From assembly GCA_039105265.1 (NCBI GenBank), contig JAPFFF010000048.1, forward strand, positions 62,001-126,000: a stretch of 64,000 nt of DNA, given 5' to 3'. The notes under the pieces are model-generated. The model worked only from the letters and a program-made list of their open reading frames with translations. It did not search any database and was not told the origin of the DNA. Below, piece after piece: positions 29,841-39,917 of the stretch (positions are counted from its first letter, which is position 1; each line of letters opens with the position of its first letter). The DNA is from Tritrichomonas musculus (lineage: Eukaryota > Parabasalia > Tritrichomonadida > Tritrichomonadidae). Position numbers and translations under genes: made by a program.

Positions 29841-31078
29841 TTATATAATTATCTTTGTTTTTAATGAGTTTTTACATTTTTAATATAATGCAAATAATTG
29901 TAGAAAACACAGTAGTTATTGGGAACAACATTTTATTTGAAATTATGGATGAAGATAATTATTGCAAATATTTTGCTAAAAAAAGAATTTTTGTTATTTT
30001 AAAAGCTTAAAATTCCATTTCAAATGTTTTTTATTTCATTATAATAATGCAATACTGATTTTTTATTTGCTTTATCTGAAATTATAATCTAATTTTTTCT
30101 TGATTTCTATCCTTTTTTTTATTTTTCATGTTTAATATTCATTTAAATTATAGTACAATTATAAAAACATGATTTTCTTCTAAAAAAAGAGTTTTGAGTA
30201 AATCCATAATTATTATTAATAACTTAATAAACCTCTTTCTAAATATCATTTCTTGAATTAAGCTTGTAAAATATACCCAAATGTAAAAAAAAGACCTGGT
30301 CTTGGTGATTCTTTCTGGTCTTTTGGCGATTTTAATAAATCTTTTAAAAAGTTATTTCTTATGAATTATTAAATAAAATGATTTAATAAACGTAATAAAA
30401 CCAAACTATTTTCTTCAAAAATGTTAGCGAGTTATATATGTTATTACACATCATATATAAAAATTAATACAGTAAAAAAATTAAAATTTTTAGCATATGT
30501 TCCAAAGATAATTGCTAAACATTGTATTTTTAGACATTATCTACATTTTTCTCAAATAAAAATTAATGAAAAACAAAAATAAAGAGTTTTAACTAATAAG
30601 TAATATATGAATAATTATTTTATTTAATTTATAATCAATAAATGTTAATTTCAAAATGTTTAAAAAAATTAATGCAATTCAATGAAAGCATTCAAAAAGT
30701 TATGAAATTCATAGAAAATAATCATCCAAGATCTTATGTGTCAATTGGTCAGATTTTCACATATTTGTTTTATCTCCTATGAATAAATTAAAGCACCATA
30801 AAATGATTAAGTATCGAAGGCGAATAAAGAAAATAAAATTGAGAGCATAACGATCATTTTAAAAATACCATTATCTTACAAAAAAATTTTAAAAAGTAGA
30901 TTTTTATCTTAAATATAATATTAAAAATATCACATTTATATAATAACAAATTTGTAATTCATATAAATAGCATATTTGTATAAAAATAGCTGAATTATTT
31001 AAAATACGTTTTTTTGAAACTTTTGCGTTTTATCACGTATGATTTAATGATATTTGATTAAATAAACTAAGTTTTTTA

Positions 31079-31351
31079 ATTTGTCCCTTCTTATCGTCCT
31101 CTCAAATTTGAATAAAGCTAAATATTTTTTTTTAAGTTATTAAGGCATGAATACCTTCATTCATTTCAGGTCGAGGCTCCCGCTATTACCTTAACCAATT
31201 GGGCTTAGCCCTCAAAGGCTCCCAAAGCTATTTAAAAGGTATTTTTCCTGAATAAAAAACTTTTTTATATTCTTTTTTTTTTATTTTCATCTTCTCAAAA
31301 TTGAAAGATATGGTATTTTAAAAAAAATAATTTGTCCCTACTTATCGTCCT
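31079..31351. repeat. Direct repeats flanking a GC-richer island
   Basis: TTTGTCCCTTCTTATCGTCCT at 31079 and TTTGTCCCTACTTATCGTCCT at 31331 are direct repeats differing at one base. Between them, 31150-31230 is much richer in G and C than the region and contains GGTCGAGGCTCCCGC and CCAATTGGGC. This may be a small insertion. I could not fold the island into a proper tRNA. Confidence 0.45.
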
Positions 31352-31487
31352 ACTTTCTGAAGACTCATAGAAAATTTGAATTAAAAACTCTCAATTTTTT
31401 TGTGAATAAGGTAATAATTAAAAAACTTAGTTTAATAATTCAATTTACGAATCAACATTCAATAAATTCAATGAATTTATTTAATTA

Positions 31488-31597
31488 CTCGGCTATATAT
31501 ATTCATAAAAATATAAATACTATTAATATTTCAATGCATTATTTATTATTCGGCTATATATATTCATAAAAATAAAAATACTATTAATATTTTAAGG
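31488..31597. repeat. Tandem duplication of about 62 bp
   Basis: CGGCTATATATATTCATAAA is followed by an AAATACTATTAATATTT-like stretch, and the block is then repeated with few changes. Confidence 0.7.
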
Positions 31598-32599
31598 GAC
31601 CACTATCAAATTCTATGTTAAAAATTCTATGAGTTATCACAAAATTAATTGACTTTAAAAAAATTATTTCTTGAGTATTTTTGCTATATTTTGGTATATA
31701 TAAATTATATAAATTACATATCATTTATTTCTATTCTTCTTTTAAGCCTATTCCCTTTTTTCAATAAAAATTTAAAAGTTGAAAGGAGTAAAAATTTTAC
31801 AAAAATGATCGGAATGGTGAAATTTTAAAGTTTTAAACTTTTTCCATTGAAATTTTCTTTTTTTTGAATTAGTATTTGGTCAAAAATGATTAAGCAAATT
31901 TATTTGCTAATATCTTAATTTTAACTCGACAAATTTTTGATTAATATATCAATTTAAAATTTAATAAAATTAAAAAAAATAAAATAATGATTAATAGAAT
32001 ATTTATAGACTATTTTTTTTGTTTCAATCAAAACAACTTGATGATCTTGTTTTTACAAAAGAAAATCAAAACTGTGGCGCAAAAATGCAAATTACTAATA
32101 TAATCATGTTACTAATGCTGTATATCCTTTCAAAACAAAAAAATATATTTACAAGTCAAAGATATTGAGAATTATATTATTTTCACGAGTCAGTCATTCA
32201 GCTAAATTATAAGTAGATTTAAACTTTATCGCTTGCATTTATTTGATTTTTCTTATTTTGAACAACAATAAAATAGAAATCATTGAAAAAAAAAATTGAA
32301 TAAATGGTCATTGTAATTGGCCGTGACGTTCGAAATGCTGAAAGATTTAAAAAACGCAAACAAAGGCTTGTCCACTTTCTGAACTCAATATATTCAATTT
32401 TACGACTAAATATGCACCGAAAAAGTCGGGTTTCCCATTTTTTTTTTTTTTTAAATATTTCCAAAATGGAAAACAGACTTTTTATATATATAATTGGTCA
32501 AATATTCAAAGAACATAGCCAGATATCTTTGGAAAAAGTGGATTTCCCTATTTTTTTACGTTTTGAATTTTTTGACTATATTGTAGTTAACCATTTTCT

Positions 32600-32875
32600 A
32601 TGGATTTTGCATCTAGAGACAAAGAAGAGCAAGTAAATGCACTGATTTCTGGGTTAGTTGATACGGCACTTTACGAGCATGTTGTTCCAGAGCGAGATCG
32701 TATAGAAGCGGTTGCTAAAGAATGTTTTAATGTGAATCAGCGTGATTACCAAGCGGCGTTTCTAGCCTTTACTTATCAAATTCCGGATAAAGTACCGCAA
32801 GCCTGTTCAGAAACACTAAAAGCTCTGACGGATATTTTTGATACGATATTGTATCAACTTTCAACTCAAGATTAG
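32600..32875 (+). CDS. Small 91-residue protein, unrecognised
   Basis: A short frame with clearly coding-like composition (GC-richer than its flanks, no low complexity) that encodes an acidic helical protein with LVDTALYEHVVPERDRIEAVA and LKALTDIFDTILYQL. No signal peptide or membrane segment. Flanking DNA is AT-rich spacer. It could be a complete small helical protein or a remnant. The family is not recognised; the coding call rests on composition and the clean ATG-to-TAG frame. Confidence 0.55.
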   Translation: MDFASRDKEEQVNALISGLVDTALYEHVVPERDRIEAVAKECFNVNQRDYQAAFLAFTYQIPDKVPQACSETLKALTDIFDTILYQLSTQD

Positions 32876-33351
32876 ATTTACAAATCTTCCTACGTCTAGT
32901 GAGTTTAAAATTACTAAAAAAATGATTTAATTTTAAACTTGAACTTTTTCCCAAATATTAATTCAATTTTCTTTTAAAAGGTTATCATAAAAACAAAAAA
33001 TCATCAGATAATTAGTATTTTCCCAATTTAGGCTTGCTTGACGTATTTGTAAATATTTGAACTTTTTATGATGGGATTCATCGATATTAAATGTGTGTGA
33101 AACTCTGTTTCGTTTCATAAGTGAGCAATTCTGATTTTTATCAATTATCTCTCGATTGCTGCAGATAATTGAAAGTTGGTGAGAATTATTTGATGATTTT
33201 TAACTCAATGACTACCGAATCGAAATGAACTACTATAATTAAAAATGTCCATTGAAGCTCTATTTTTAATTGATGAATATCTTATATTTACTTCACTATC
33301 TAGATTTTTTTTGAGAAAAAATGATTTTCAACTACCAATTGATTCAAAAAA

Positions 33352-33935
33352 TCATTTTTTAAAATAAAATTTTATTTTATAATAAAAGGCGAATTTCAAA
33401 ATTAGTGTCAAAAGAACATTTTCCATTTCTGGGATCCATTCAATGTGATCTCCTGTAGGAGAAAATACAATGCAAACAAAATTAGAACCGATTATTTCTC
33501 TCGATCGCAAAATCAGATCTGGACAACCTAAATCTGATCCTGCTTTTGTTATGAGTTTAACGGCTGCATATTTCTTCTTTCTAATCACATCAACTGCTGC
33601 ATCGGCATTACTCTTAACGTACACATTAACAATAATTGCAAGAGCAAATATTTCGTATATTTCAGTATTTGAAAAGGTTTGTTTGATGCTGATAAACAAA
33701 AGTATGAAGGATTTTTTCAATTTTTTGGTTGAAATTTCGTTGTCAGCAATGATTATTACTGATTTGAACTATCAAATTAAAAAATGAAATCATTTATTGG
33801 CGATCATTTTCTTTTTTGATAGTATTAATTTGAAGATAAACAATTTCATTATCACAATCTTTTTCATCCTCGATATACTCAAGATTGTCGTATAATTCTT
33901 TTTATTTCGAGATATTCCCAATAATTCATTGGAGG
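33352..33935 (-). pseudogene. Gene relic, unrecognised trichomonad family
   Basis: The minus strand holds protein-like pieces in more than one frame: an N-terminal part near 33935 (MNYWEYLEI), a next part ending KKENDRQ before a stop near 33787, and a 122-codon frame 33352-33720 with VIRKKKYAAVKLITKAGSDLG and FVCIVFSPTGDHIEWIPEME. The order is consistent with one decayed gene of about 190 codons. Function unknown. Confidence 0.45.
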
Positions 33936-34731
33936 GGAATCCATAAAAAATTGATTTTGTTAATCTTTTTTGTTTTTTATCAATTCAAAATTTGAAATCT
34001 ACACAAATTTGAGATAGTTATTTTTATATTCACAAATTTGAAAAGGAAAAAAAAATCATATATTTTTTCATTTTCTCGAAAAATCAATTATCTATTTCGT
34101 CAAACGAACATTTGCAAAAGTTATTTATGAAATCATATTTTTTTTTTTTGATTATTTAAGTATATCATCGATAGTTTTTTTCTCATATTAGAATTAAAAC
34201 GTAGGATTGATGAATTCAAGATTATTCAGACCAAGACTAATATTTTTATGTATATAATCTATAGAAATAGAAATATATTTGCATCCTCATAATTCATTGA
34301 GTTCTTGAATGTTGATTTCTCTTAAAATACTTTTTTAAAAGTTTAAAACATATAAATACATACTTCAAAGAATACATATTCATTAAGAAAACTATCATAA
34401 TCTCATTCAATCATTTGAAAATCAACAAATTCAAAAAGATAAACATTATTCAATTTTTTGAAAAATAAAATGTTCATATCACATAATAAAGATGTTAGAA
34501 GTTCATGAGCAGAGTTTATAGTTTTTTATTATCACTAGTTTAAAATGGAAAAACAAAATTTTAAAATTTTCTAAAAAATGAAATTTGTGATGATATTTAT
34601 TTTTATTATACTAAAATTGGCATTTTCCGTTAAATAAGTGAAAAATATCATAACAAAAGTGAAACGTTGCATTTCATATTTTAATAAGAATCATCAAGTT
34701 TTGAATAAAATTTTAATTCAATTTTAGTTTC
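33936..34731. other. AT-rich spacer
   Basis: No gene or notable repeat is seen between the relic and the 3' end of the BTB-RCC1 gene. The spacer has several T runs. Confidence 0.6.
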
Positions 34732-36771
34732 TTAGTGCTGATAGCGGGCTGGCGTGTTTGGCGTGTTTGGCGGCGGATCTCCACCGATGAAAACAGTACT
34801 CATCCGCTCACCTGCAACACAGAAAGTGGCACCGCCTGTGATCGTCGTCTCTGTTGGCGAATAAACGTGTTCGTCGCTTGGGCCACTGCTGAGGAGGAGT
34901 TGGCCATAACGGTTGTATCCGCAGGCGAGGACTCTGCCTTCACGCGTCTCGAAAAGTGAATGAAAACATCCGGCGTAGGCTGCCCTGATTTCCTGACCAG
35001 AGAGTGATGAAATCTCAGTGAACGAGGGAACTTCACTTCTTCCTTGCTCAAAGCCGAGCTCGCCATAACTGTTTGATCCACGCCCAAAGACTCGGCCTTC
35101 ACTGCTGACTGCCAGGCAGTGATCGCTCGAGCCAGACAGCGAGACGACTTTTTGGCCTGACAGTTCTGAAACCTCTGAAAATTTGAGGACGCAGCTTCCT
35201 GATTCGACGTCTGACGCGAAGACCCGCCCGCTCCAGCTCAGCGCAAAAACTGATTTGTCGAGGCAGGCAACCATCGTCGCCTTCTCGCCGCCAGGAAGAG
35301 AAACAGCATCGACGCGTGACGATGGCGAATTTCTGACTGAGTCGCGGTTGATGAAGATGACTTCACCATCGGTGCAGATCGCAGCTGCATGATAACAACC
35401 GCCGAAAAGTGACACTGGTTCGTGGCTGCCGATGTCAAGAAAAACTGGGGTGCCACCGTTTATTCCATTATCGCAGAAGACGAGCTGCCTCCCGCTGCCA
35501 CAACTTTTTGTGAACATGTAGAGAGTACAGCAATAAGTGCAGACAGCAGAAACAGGCGCCAGCGGCCGCCCGCTGCTGTCATTCATCGAAAATTCTTTAA
35601 ATCGGCTGATGCCTGTCTTCTCGAGCGAGCCGCTGATTCGGCCGTCGTTGTTGTAGCCAACTCCGATCAGAGAGCCGGAACGAGTGACAGAAACCGAGTG
35701 CATGCAGTAGGCTGAGTAAGACAGGAGCGAAGACGGATCCAGCTGCAAATTCTGAGGAGGGTGGATGACTGCATTATTATGCTTGTTTTTGCTGGTCGGG
35801 TTTTCGCCAATCTGACGGTAATCATCCCATCCGCCAACGACGATATTTTCAGCGTATCGTTGAATGTGACGATAGAAACCGTTTCCTTCTCTTTCGTTTG
35901 ACTTGGACGATTTTTTCCGCGGCCCTTTCATGCTGAAGTAGAAGCACTTCCTGATTTTGTTCCAGAGTGGGACTGTCATTTCATTTGGATCAACTTCTTC
36001 AATGAACTCCTTCAATTTGTCTTCGCTCAAAAAGTCAAAATTGACCTCTTCATAGAAATAAATGTCACTCAAACCGCCATTCATTGAAAATTCGCACTTT
36101 TCTTCTTCATCTTCTTTATCTTTGCTCATGAATTTGTCAATCAGGTCAAGGAGCCAGTCTTCGCTTTCAATCGTCAGCTTGGCGTTCTTCAAGATTGAAT
36201 AAAAAACGGTCCTAGAAAGGTCAATTATTTGATCAGTGTCAATCGAATATAATTTTGATGCAATGTATTCAATACTTTTACTCTGATTCCACATTTCTGC
36301 TGAATCTGAATTCATTTCAAGAAATGAAACAAATTCCAGTTTTTGGCTGATTTTCTTCTCAAAATTTTCTTCATCATCTTCATCTTCAAAAAGTTCGTCA
36401 AGTTTCGTGAACATTTCTTTGTTTTTTAAAAGAATTGAGATGATTTGTAGCTGAAAACGCTGTTCTTTGTCAATATCAATCGAGTTACCTTTACTGATCG
36501 ATTCAAAAAGAGAAAATACTTCTTCACTCATTTTTGATAAATAGTTTTTTTTCGACTGATTGGTAGAATTCTTGTTTGAAAAATGAATGGAAGTAATTGT
36601 TGGATCTGATTGATGAATTTGTGAAACATACGGAGAAATAAATTCTGCAAAAAGGTTTTTCATTTGGACCTCGTGCTCTCCAAAAATAAATTTAAAGTCT
36701 TCTCCATAACTTTGATTTTGGACTAGATTTTTTAATCCTGCTGATGATAATATGAACGATTTCTTGCTCAT
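34732..36771 (-). CDS. BTB-like + RCC1-repeat protein
   Basis: The 679-residue protein begins with a trichomonad BTB-like segment (GEDFKFIFGEHEVQMKNLF, FAEFISPYVSQIHQSDPTI; about 23-65). A BACK-like helical region follows, with an acidic stretch DELFEDEDDEENFEKK (about 127-142). From about residue 310 to the end come RCC1-type blades recognised by repeated G-x-N-x-x-G-x-L/I patterns such as GVGYNNDGRI, GRGSNSYGELG and ACGYNRYGQL. The RCC1 propeller suggests a protein or chromatin docking surface; with BTB it may form oligomers or a ubiquitin-ligase adaptor, by family analogy only. The part encoding the propeller (34735-35760) is strikingly GC-rich, whereas the BTB/BACK part is AT-rich. Long plus-strand ORFs over the GC-rich part are shadows. 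Confidence 0.85.
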   Translation of the reverse strand: MSKKSFILSSAGLKNLVQNQSYGEDFKFIFGEHEVQMKNLFAEFISPYVSQIHQSDPTITSIHFSNKNSTNQSKKNYLSKMSEEVFSLFESISKGNSIDIDKEQRFQLQIISILLKNKEMFTKLDELFEDEDDEENFEKKISQKLEFVSFLEMNSDSAEMWNQSKSIEYIASKLYSIDTDQIIDLSRTVFYSILKNAKLTIESEDWLLDLIDKFMSKDKEDEEEKCEFSMNGGLSDIYFYEEVNFDFLSEDKLKEFIEEVDPNEMTVPLWNKIRKCFYFSMKGPRKKSSKSNEREGNGFYRHIQRYAENIVVGGWDDYRQIGENPTSKNKHNNAVIHPPQNLQLDPSSLLSYSAYCMHSVSVTRSGSLIGVGYNNDGRISGSLEKTGISRFKEFSMNDSSGRPLAPVSAVCTYCCTLYMFTKSCGSGRQLVFCDNGINGGTPVFLDIGSHEPVSLFGGCYHAAAICTDGEVIFINRDSVRNSPSSRVDAVSLPGGEKATMVACLDKSVFALSWSGRVFASDVESGSCVLKFSEVSELSGQKVVSLSGSSDHCLAVSSEGRVFGRGSNSYGELGFEQGRSEVPSFTEISSLSGQEIRAAYAGCFHSLFETREGRVLACGYNRYGQLLLSSGPSDEHVYSPTETTITGGATFCVAGERMSTVFIGGDPPPNTPNTPARYQH

Positions 36772-36958
36772 AATAATTGAAAAAATTTATGCCATATTTT
36801 TAGGGAGATAATAAAATTTTCTACTTTTTTCACTTCACATTTCGTTTTTTTAAAAAAAATAAAAAAAATTGTACCCTTATTAATATCGACGTTGCAGTTT
36901 TGTACCATTTTTATTTTGTAATATAAAATATTAATTCTCAATTTTTTTATTCATTGAT

Positions 36959-37215
36959 TACCATCTATTGAAAAACCTTAGGGTATACTCAATTAACCTT
37001 AGGGAATATTGTATACTTCTCAGAAATTGTTTCAAAAAAATTTATAAAAACATTTTAAAAAGTGAAAACAATAAACAGTCTTTTCTTAACGTATTTTTAT
37101 TTTTGGAACTTTTTATATAAGAAGTTTTTTCATTTTAACAAATTTTGAATGTGTTTCTGAGAAGTATACAATATTCCCTAATTGAGTATGCCCTAAGGTT
37201 CTTCAATTGACGGTA
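36959..37215. mobile_element. Small foldback/MITE-like element
   Basis: Left end 36959-37026 and right end 37156-37215 are imperfect inverted repeats sharing CTTAGGG, CTCAATTA and GAATATTGTATACTTCTCAG; the left arm carries an extra 10 bp that repeats the AACCTTAGGG motif. About 130 bp of AT-rich DNA lies between. Size and structure fit a non-autonomous MITE. No clear target duplication is seen. Confidence 0.65.
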
Positions 37216-37509
37216 TTTCACAGAAATGACAATAGAAGAAAAATAAAAAGAGGCGCTCAAACTTTTTGAATACCATACATAGAATTCATATCACTATTGT
37301 TCGGACAATTGGTGGCGGTAGTAGTGTAATGTAGATAAGGATGGGTACAGAATGCAGTTTCGCTAATTTGTATTTTTTTTGCCTTCCCAGAATTTTGTAA
37401 TTTGTGGTCTTCATTTTTGATTTACATTCGATTTGCCGTTATCAATGACACTACTGCAAATTTTTTGATTTATCGATCATGAAGAATTTCGTTATGGCCT
37501 TTATTTTTC

Positions 37510-37735
37510 AAACAATTCCAAAAATAAATGAATCTGTGAATATGTAAATTCATGAATCTGGAAATCCGTTTATCCTTAAAATCTGTTAATCTATGAATCT
37601 GGAAATCTGTAAATCTTGTCAGATCCGTAAATCTGTAAATTTGAATGCTATCACAAATGAAATTCGTTAAAATCATTCGTAAATCTTGTCAGATCTGAGT
37701 TTTTTCAATGCAAAATCTGTAGATCCGTAAATTTC
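37510..37735. repeat. Degenerate AATCTGTAAATC minisatellite
   Basis: Irregular runs of AATCTG-TAAAT/AATCCG elements about 9-18 bp apart, interrupted near 37645. Minus-strand translation gives only low-complexity RFTDF text, so the ORF here is not a gene. Confidence 0.6.
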
Positions 37736-37935
37736 AATGCATTCAATTTCATAAAATATGGCATATATTTCAATAATCATTCAATTCTAAAATCTTTATC
37801 ATCAAACTTTTCATATAACATGTCACTAATTATTCCATTAATTCTTTCATATCACATGTCATTTATGCAAAATTTTTTGATAAATAATTTATGTTAAAAT
37901 TAATGTTAGAATTTATTTGATGATATTTATTTTTA

Positions 37936-37944
37936 TCATTAATA
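37936..37944 (+). promoter_or_regulatory. Candidate initiator TCATTAATA
   Basis: TCATT lies 28 nt before the ATG of the polymerase gene at 37964 and fits the TCAYW initiator. Confidence 0.35.
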
Positions 37945-37963
37945 ATTTTTTAGTGCAAGGCAA

Positions 37964-38682
37964 ATGTCAATAAATAATGCACCCATTAATAAATTAATTG
38001 AACTTTATAATTTAATCACCGATGATACTAATGACTTTAGTGAAATGTTATCAGCTTATGACAATAATGAAGGACAATTACGTGAGGATATAATTAACAA
38101 CATTACTGATGAACTATTAGATAATTATAATTATGATGGAGATTATGAAGACTATAATGCTATATATTGGTATGTCAAAGGTGTTAAATCTATTCCTCCC
38201 CCACCTGATCACTTAAATCCGCCAAAGCGTTATGACCAAAGTGATGATTACATTAATCGAATCAATAAACGTAAAGATGATGCTTTGTTTAATGAACTTC
38301 ATAAATTAAAACATAAAGATGCCATGGCTCATAGAGCCGCGGATGAAATCCTTAATGAATTCAATAAACATCGTGCACAAACTAAATTCAATGATAAACT
38401 CAAGAAAGAAACTACCACAATCCATGCATCAAAGGCTAACTATCAACGCATGCTCAAAGACTTAATTAACAACAAACCATTATTGAGACCATTAGCACCA
38501 GAAATAATGAAAGAATTAAAGCCTTATCACCAAAAACTCTTTGAAGGTGAGAATGAATTATTCATTGATTGGATATCTAATTTTGGTCATGAATTTGAAA
38601 GCAAAGATGTAGATCATTTAATTGTCAATATTCCTCACGATTATAGTCAAGCTAAACGTTTACTTCGTGAAAGTAGTATATA
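37964..38682 (+). mobile_element. Polinton/Maverick, left piece (N-terminal part of PolB gene)
   Basis: This is the fossil of a Polinton/Maverick-type element. This side of the insertion carries the beginning of a long charged protein (MSINNAPINKLIELYNL) that I take as the N-terminal part of the element's protein-primed DNA polymerase B, because the sequence on the far side of the insertion (from 62742) is the same strand and carries polymerase features. The element's outer terminal repeat is not identified: the boundary lies somewhere between the degenerate minisatellite at 37735 and the gene start. The element is interrupted by one large insertion of another element; otherwise it looks recent. 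Confidence 0.6.
38677..38682. other. Left copy of TATATA target duplication
   Basis: TATATA directly precedes the element end CGAGTCGG. The matching copy is at 62742-62747 after CCGACTCG. The flanks make a symmetrical AGTAG...CTACT context, so shorter (TA, TATA) duplications, or ends that include these bases, cannot be excluded. Confidence 0.55.
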
Positions 38683-38807
38683 CGAGTCGGTTTTCGCTGT
38701 GGGTCGCAGGTCTGGACTAAGAACGAACTCGTCATAAAAGAAAAAGAAAAGAAAAAGAAAAAAAGAAAAGAAAAGAAAAAAATATTCTTGTTCTCACTAC
38801 TGCTCCC

Positions 38808-39050
38808 CATCCATGAAACGGCACAGGTACCCCACCCCACAACCGCCCATCTATGAAACGGCACAGGTACCTGCCCCACTGCCCACTATCTATGAAACAG
38901 CACAGGTGCCCCACCCCACTGCCCTCCATCTACGAAACAGCTTAGGTACCCCGCCATCTATGAAACGGCACAGGTAGCACCCCGAGAATCTCGTACATAC
39001 CACCATCTACTTAATGGCACATGTACTCCACCACGAGGACCCTCTTAGAA
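38808..39050. repeat. Left-arm GC-rich 25-bp motif cluster
   Basis: About six irregularly spaced copies of CCATCTATGAAACGGCACAG followed by GTACC, separated by CCCCACCCC-type linkers. Much more GC-rich than the rest of the element. Preceded by an A/G-only tract (38738-38782). Subterminal position suggests binding sites for an element protein (inference). Confidence 0.8.
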
Positions 39051-39055
39051 AAGAC

Positions 39056-39815
39056 CTACTAATACATCTATGCTAATACATCCATACTAATATATCCATA
39101 CTAATACATCTATGCTAATACATCCATACTAATATATCCATACTAATACATCTATACTAATACATCCATACTAATATATCCATACTAATACATCTATGCT
39201 AATACATCCATACTAATATATCCATACTAATACATCTATACTAATACATCCATACTAATATATCCATGCTAATACATCTATACTAATACATCTATACTAA
39301 TACATCTATACTAATACATCTATACTAATACATCTATACTAATACATCTATACTAATACATCTATACTAATACATCTATACTAATACATCTATACTAATA
39401 CATCTATACTAATACATCTATACTAATACATCTATACTAATACATCTATACTAATACATCTATACTAATACATCTATACTAATACATCTATACTAATACA
39501 TCTATACTAATACATCTATACTAATACATCTATACTAATACATCTATACTAATACATCTATACTAATACATCTATACTAATACATCTATACTAATACATC
39601 TATACTAATACATCTATACTAATATCTATACTAATACATATACTAATACATCTATACTAATACATCTATACTAATACATCTATACTAATACATCTATACT
39701 AATACATCTATACTAATACATCTATACTAATACATCTATACTAATACATCTATACTAATACATCTATACTAATACATCTATACTAATACATCTATCCACT
39801 AATATCTATACTAAA
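39056..39815. repeat. Left-arm 14-bp satellite
   Basis: Tandem ATCTATACTAATAC units (14 bp). The outer 200 bp (39060-39270) mixes variants with CCATAC, ATGC and TATATCC; the inner part is nearly uniform. Ends 100 bp before the 826-codon gene. Confidence 0.95.
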
Positions 39816-39917
39816 TAAAACACACTAACAAAAAATACAATACAATTAAAAAAACACACTAACAAAAAATACAAACAACCTGTTTTCGTTTTAAATATGT
39901 TTTTTATTCGTTTGTAA

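Larger units (their letters stand above)
29655..32599. other. Gene-poor spacer with several short repeats
   Basis: No convincing gene in 2.9 kb. It holds a triplicated GTAACRGAAAA motif (29720-29840), a pair of TTTGTCCC-TCTTATCGTCCT-like direct repeats (31079 and 31331) flanking a GC-richer island (31150-31230), and a 2-copy 62-bp tandem duplication (31488-31597). Confidence 0.6.

Noticed and set aside
31150-31230. Functional tRNA gene
   Set aside because: Only D-arm-like and T-arm-like words are present; I could not build acceptor and anticodon stems.
34735-35715. Plus-strand ORFs opposite the RCC1 gene
   Set aside because: Antisense shadows in a GC-rich coding region; the minus frame carries clear RCC1 blades.
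38652-38929. Minus-strand ORFs over the element end
   Set aside because: They translate the GC-rich motif cluster and the A/G tract, low complexity only.
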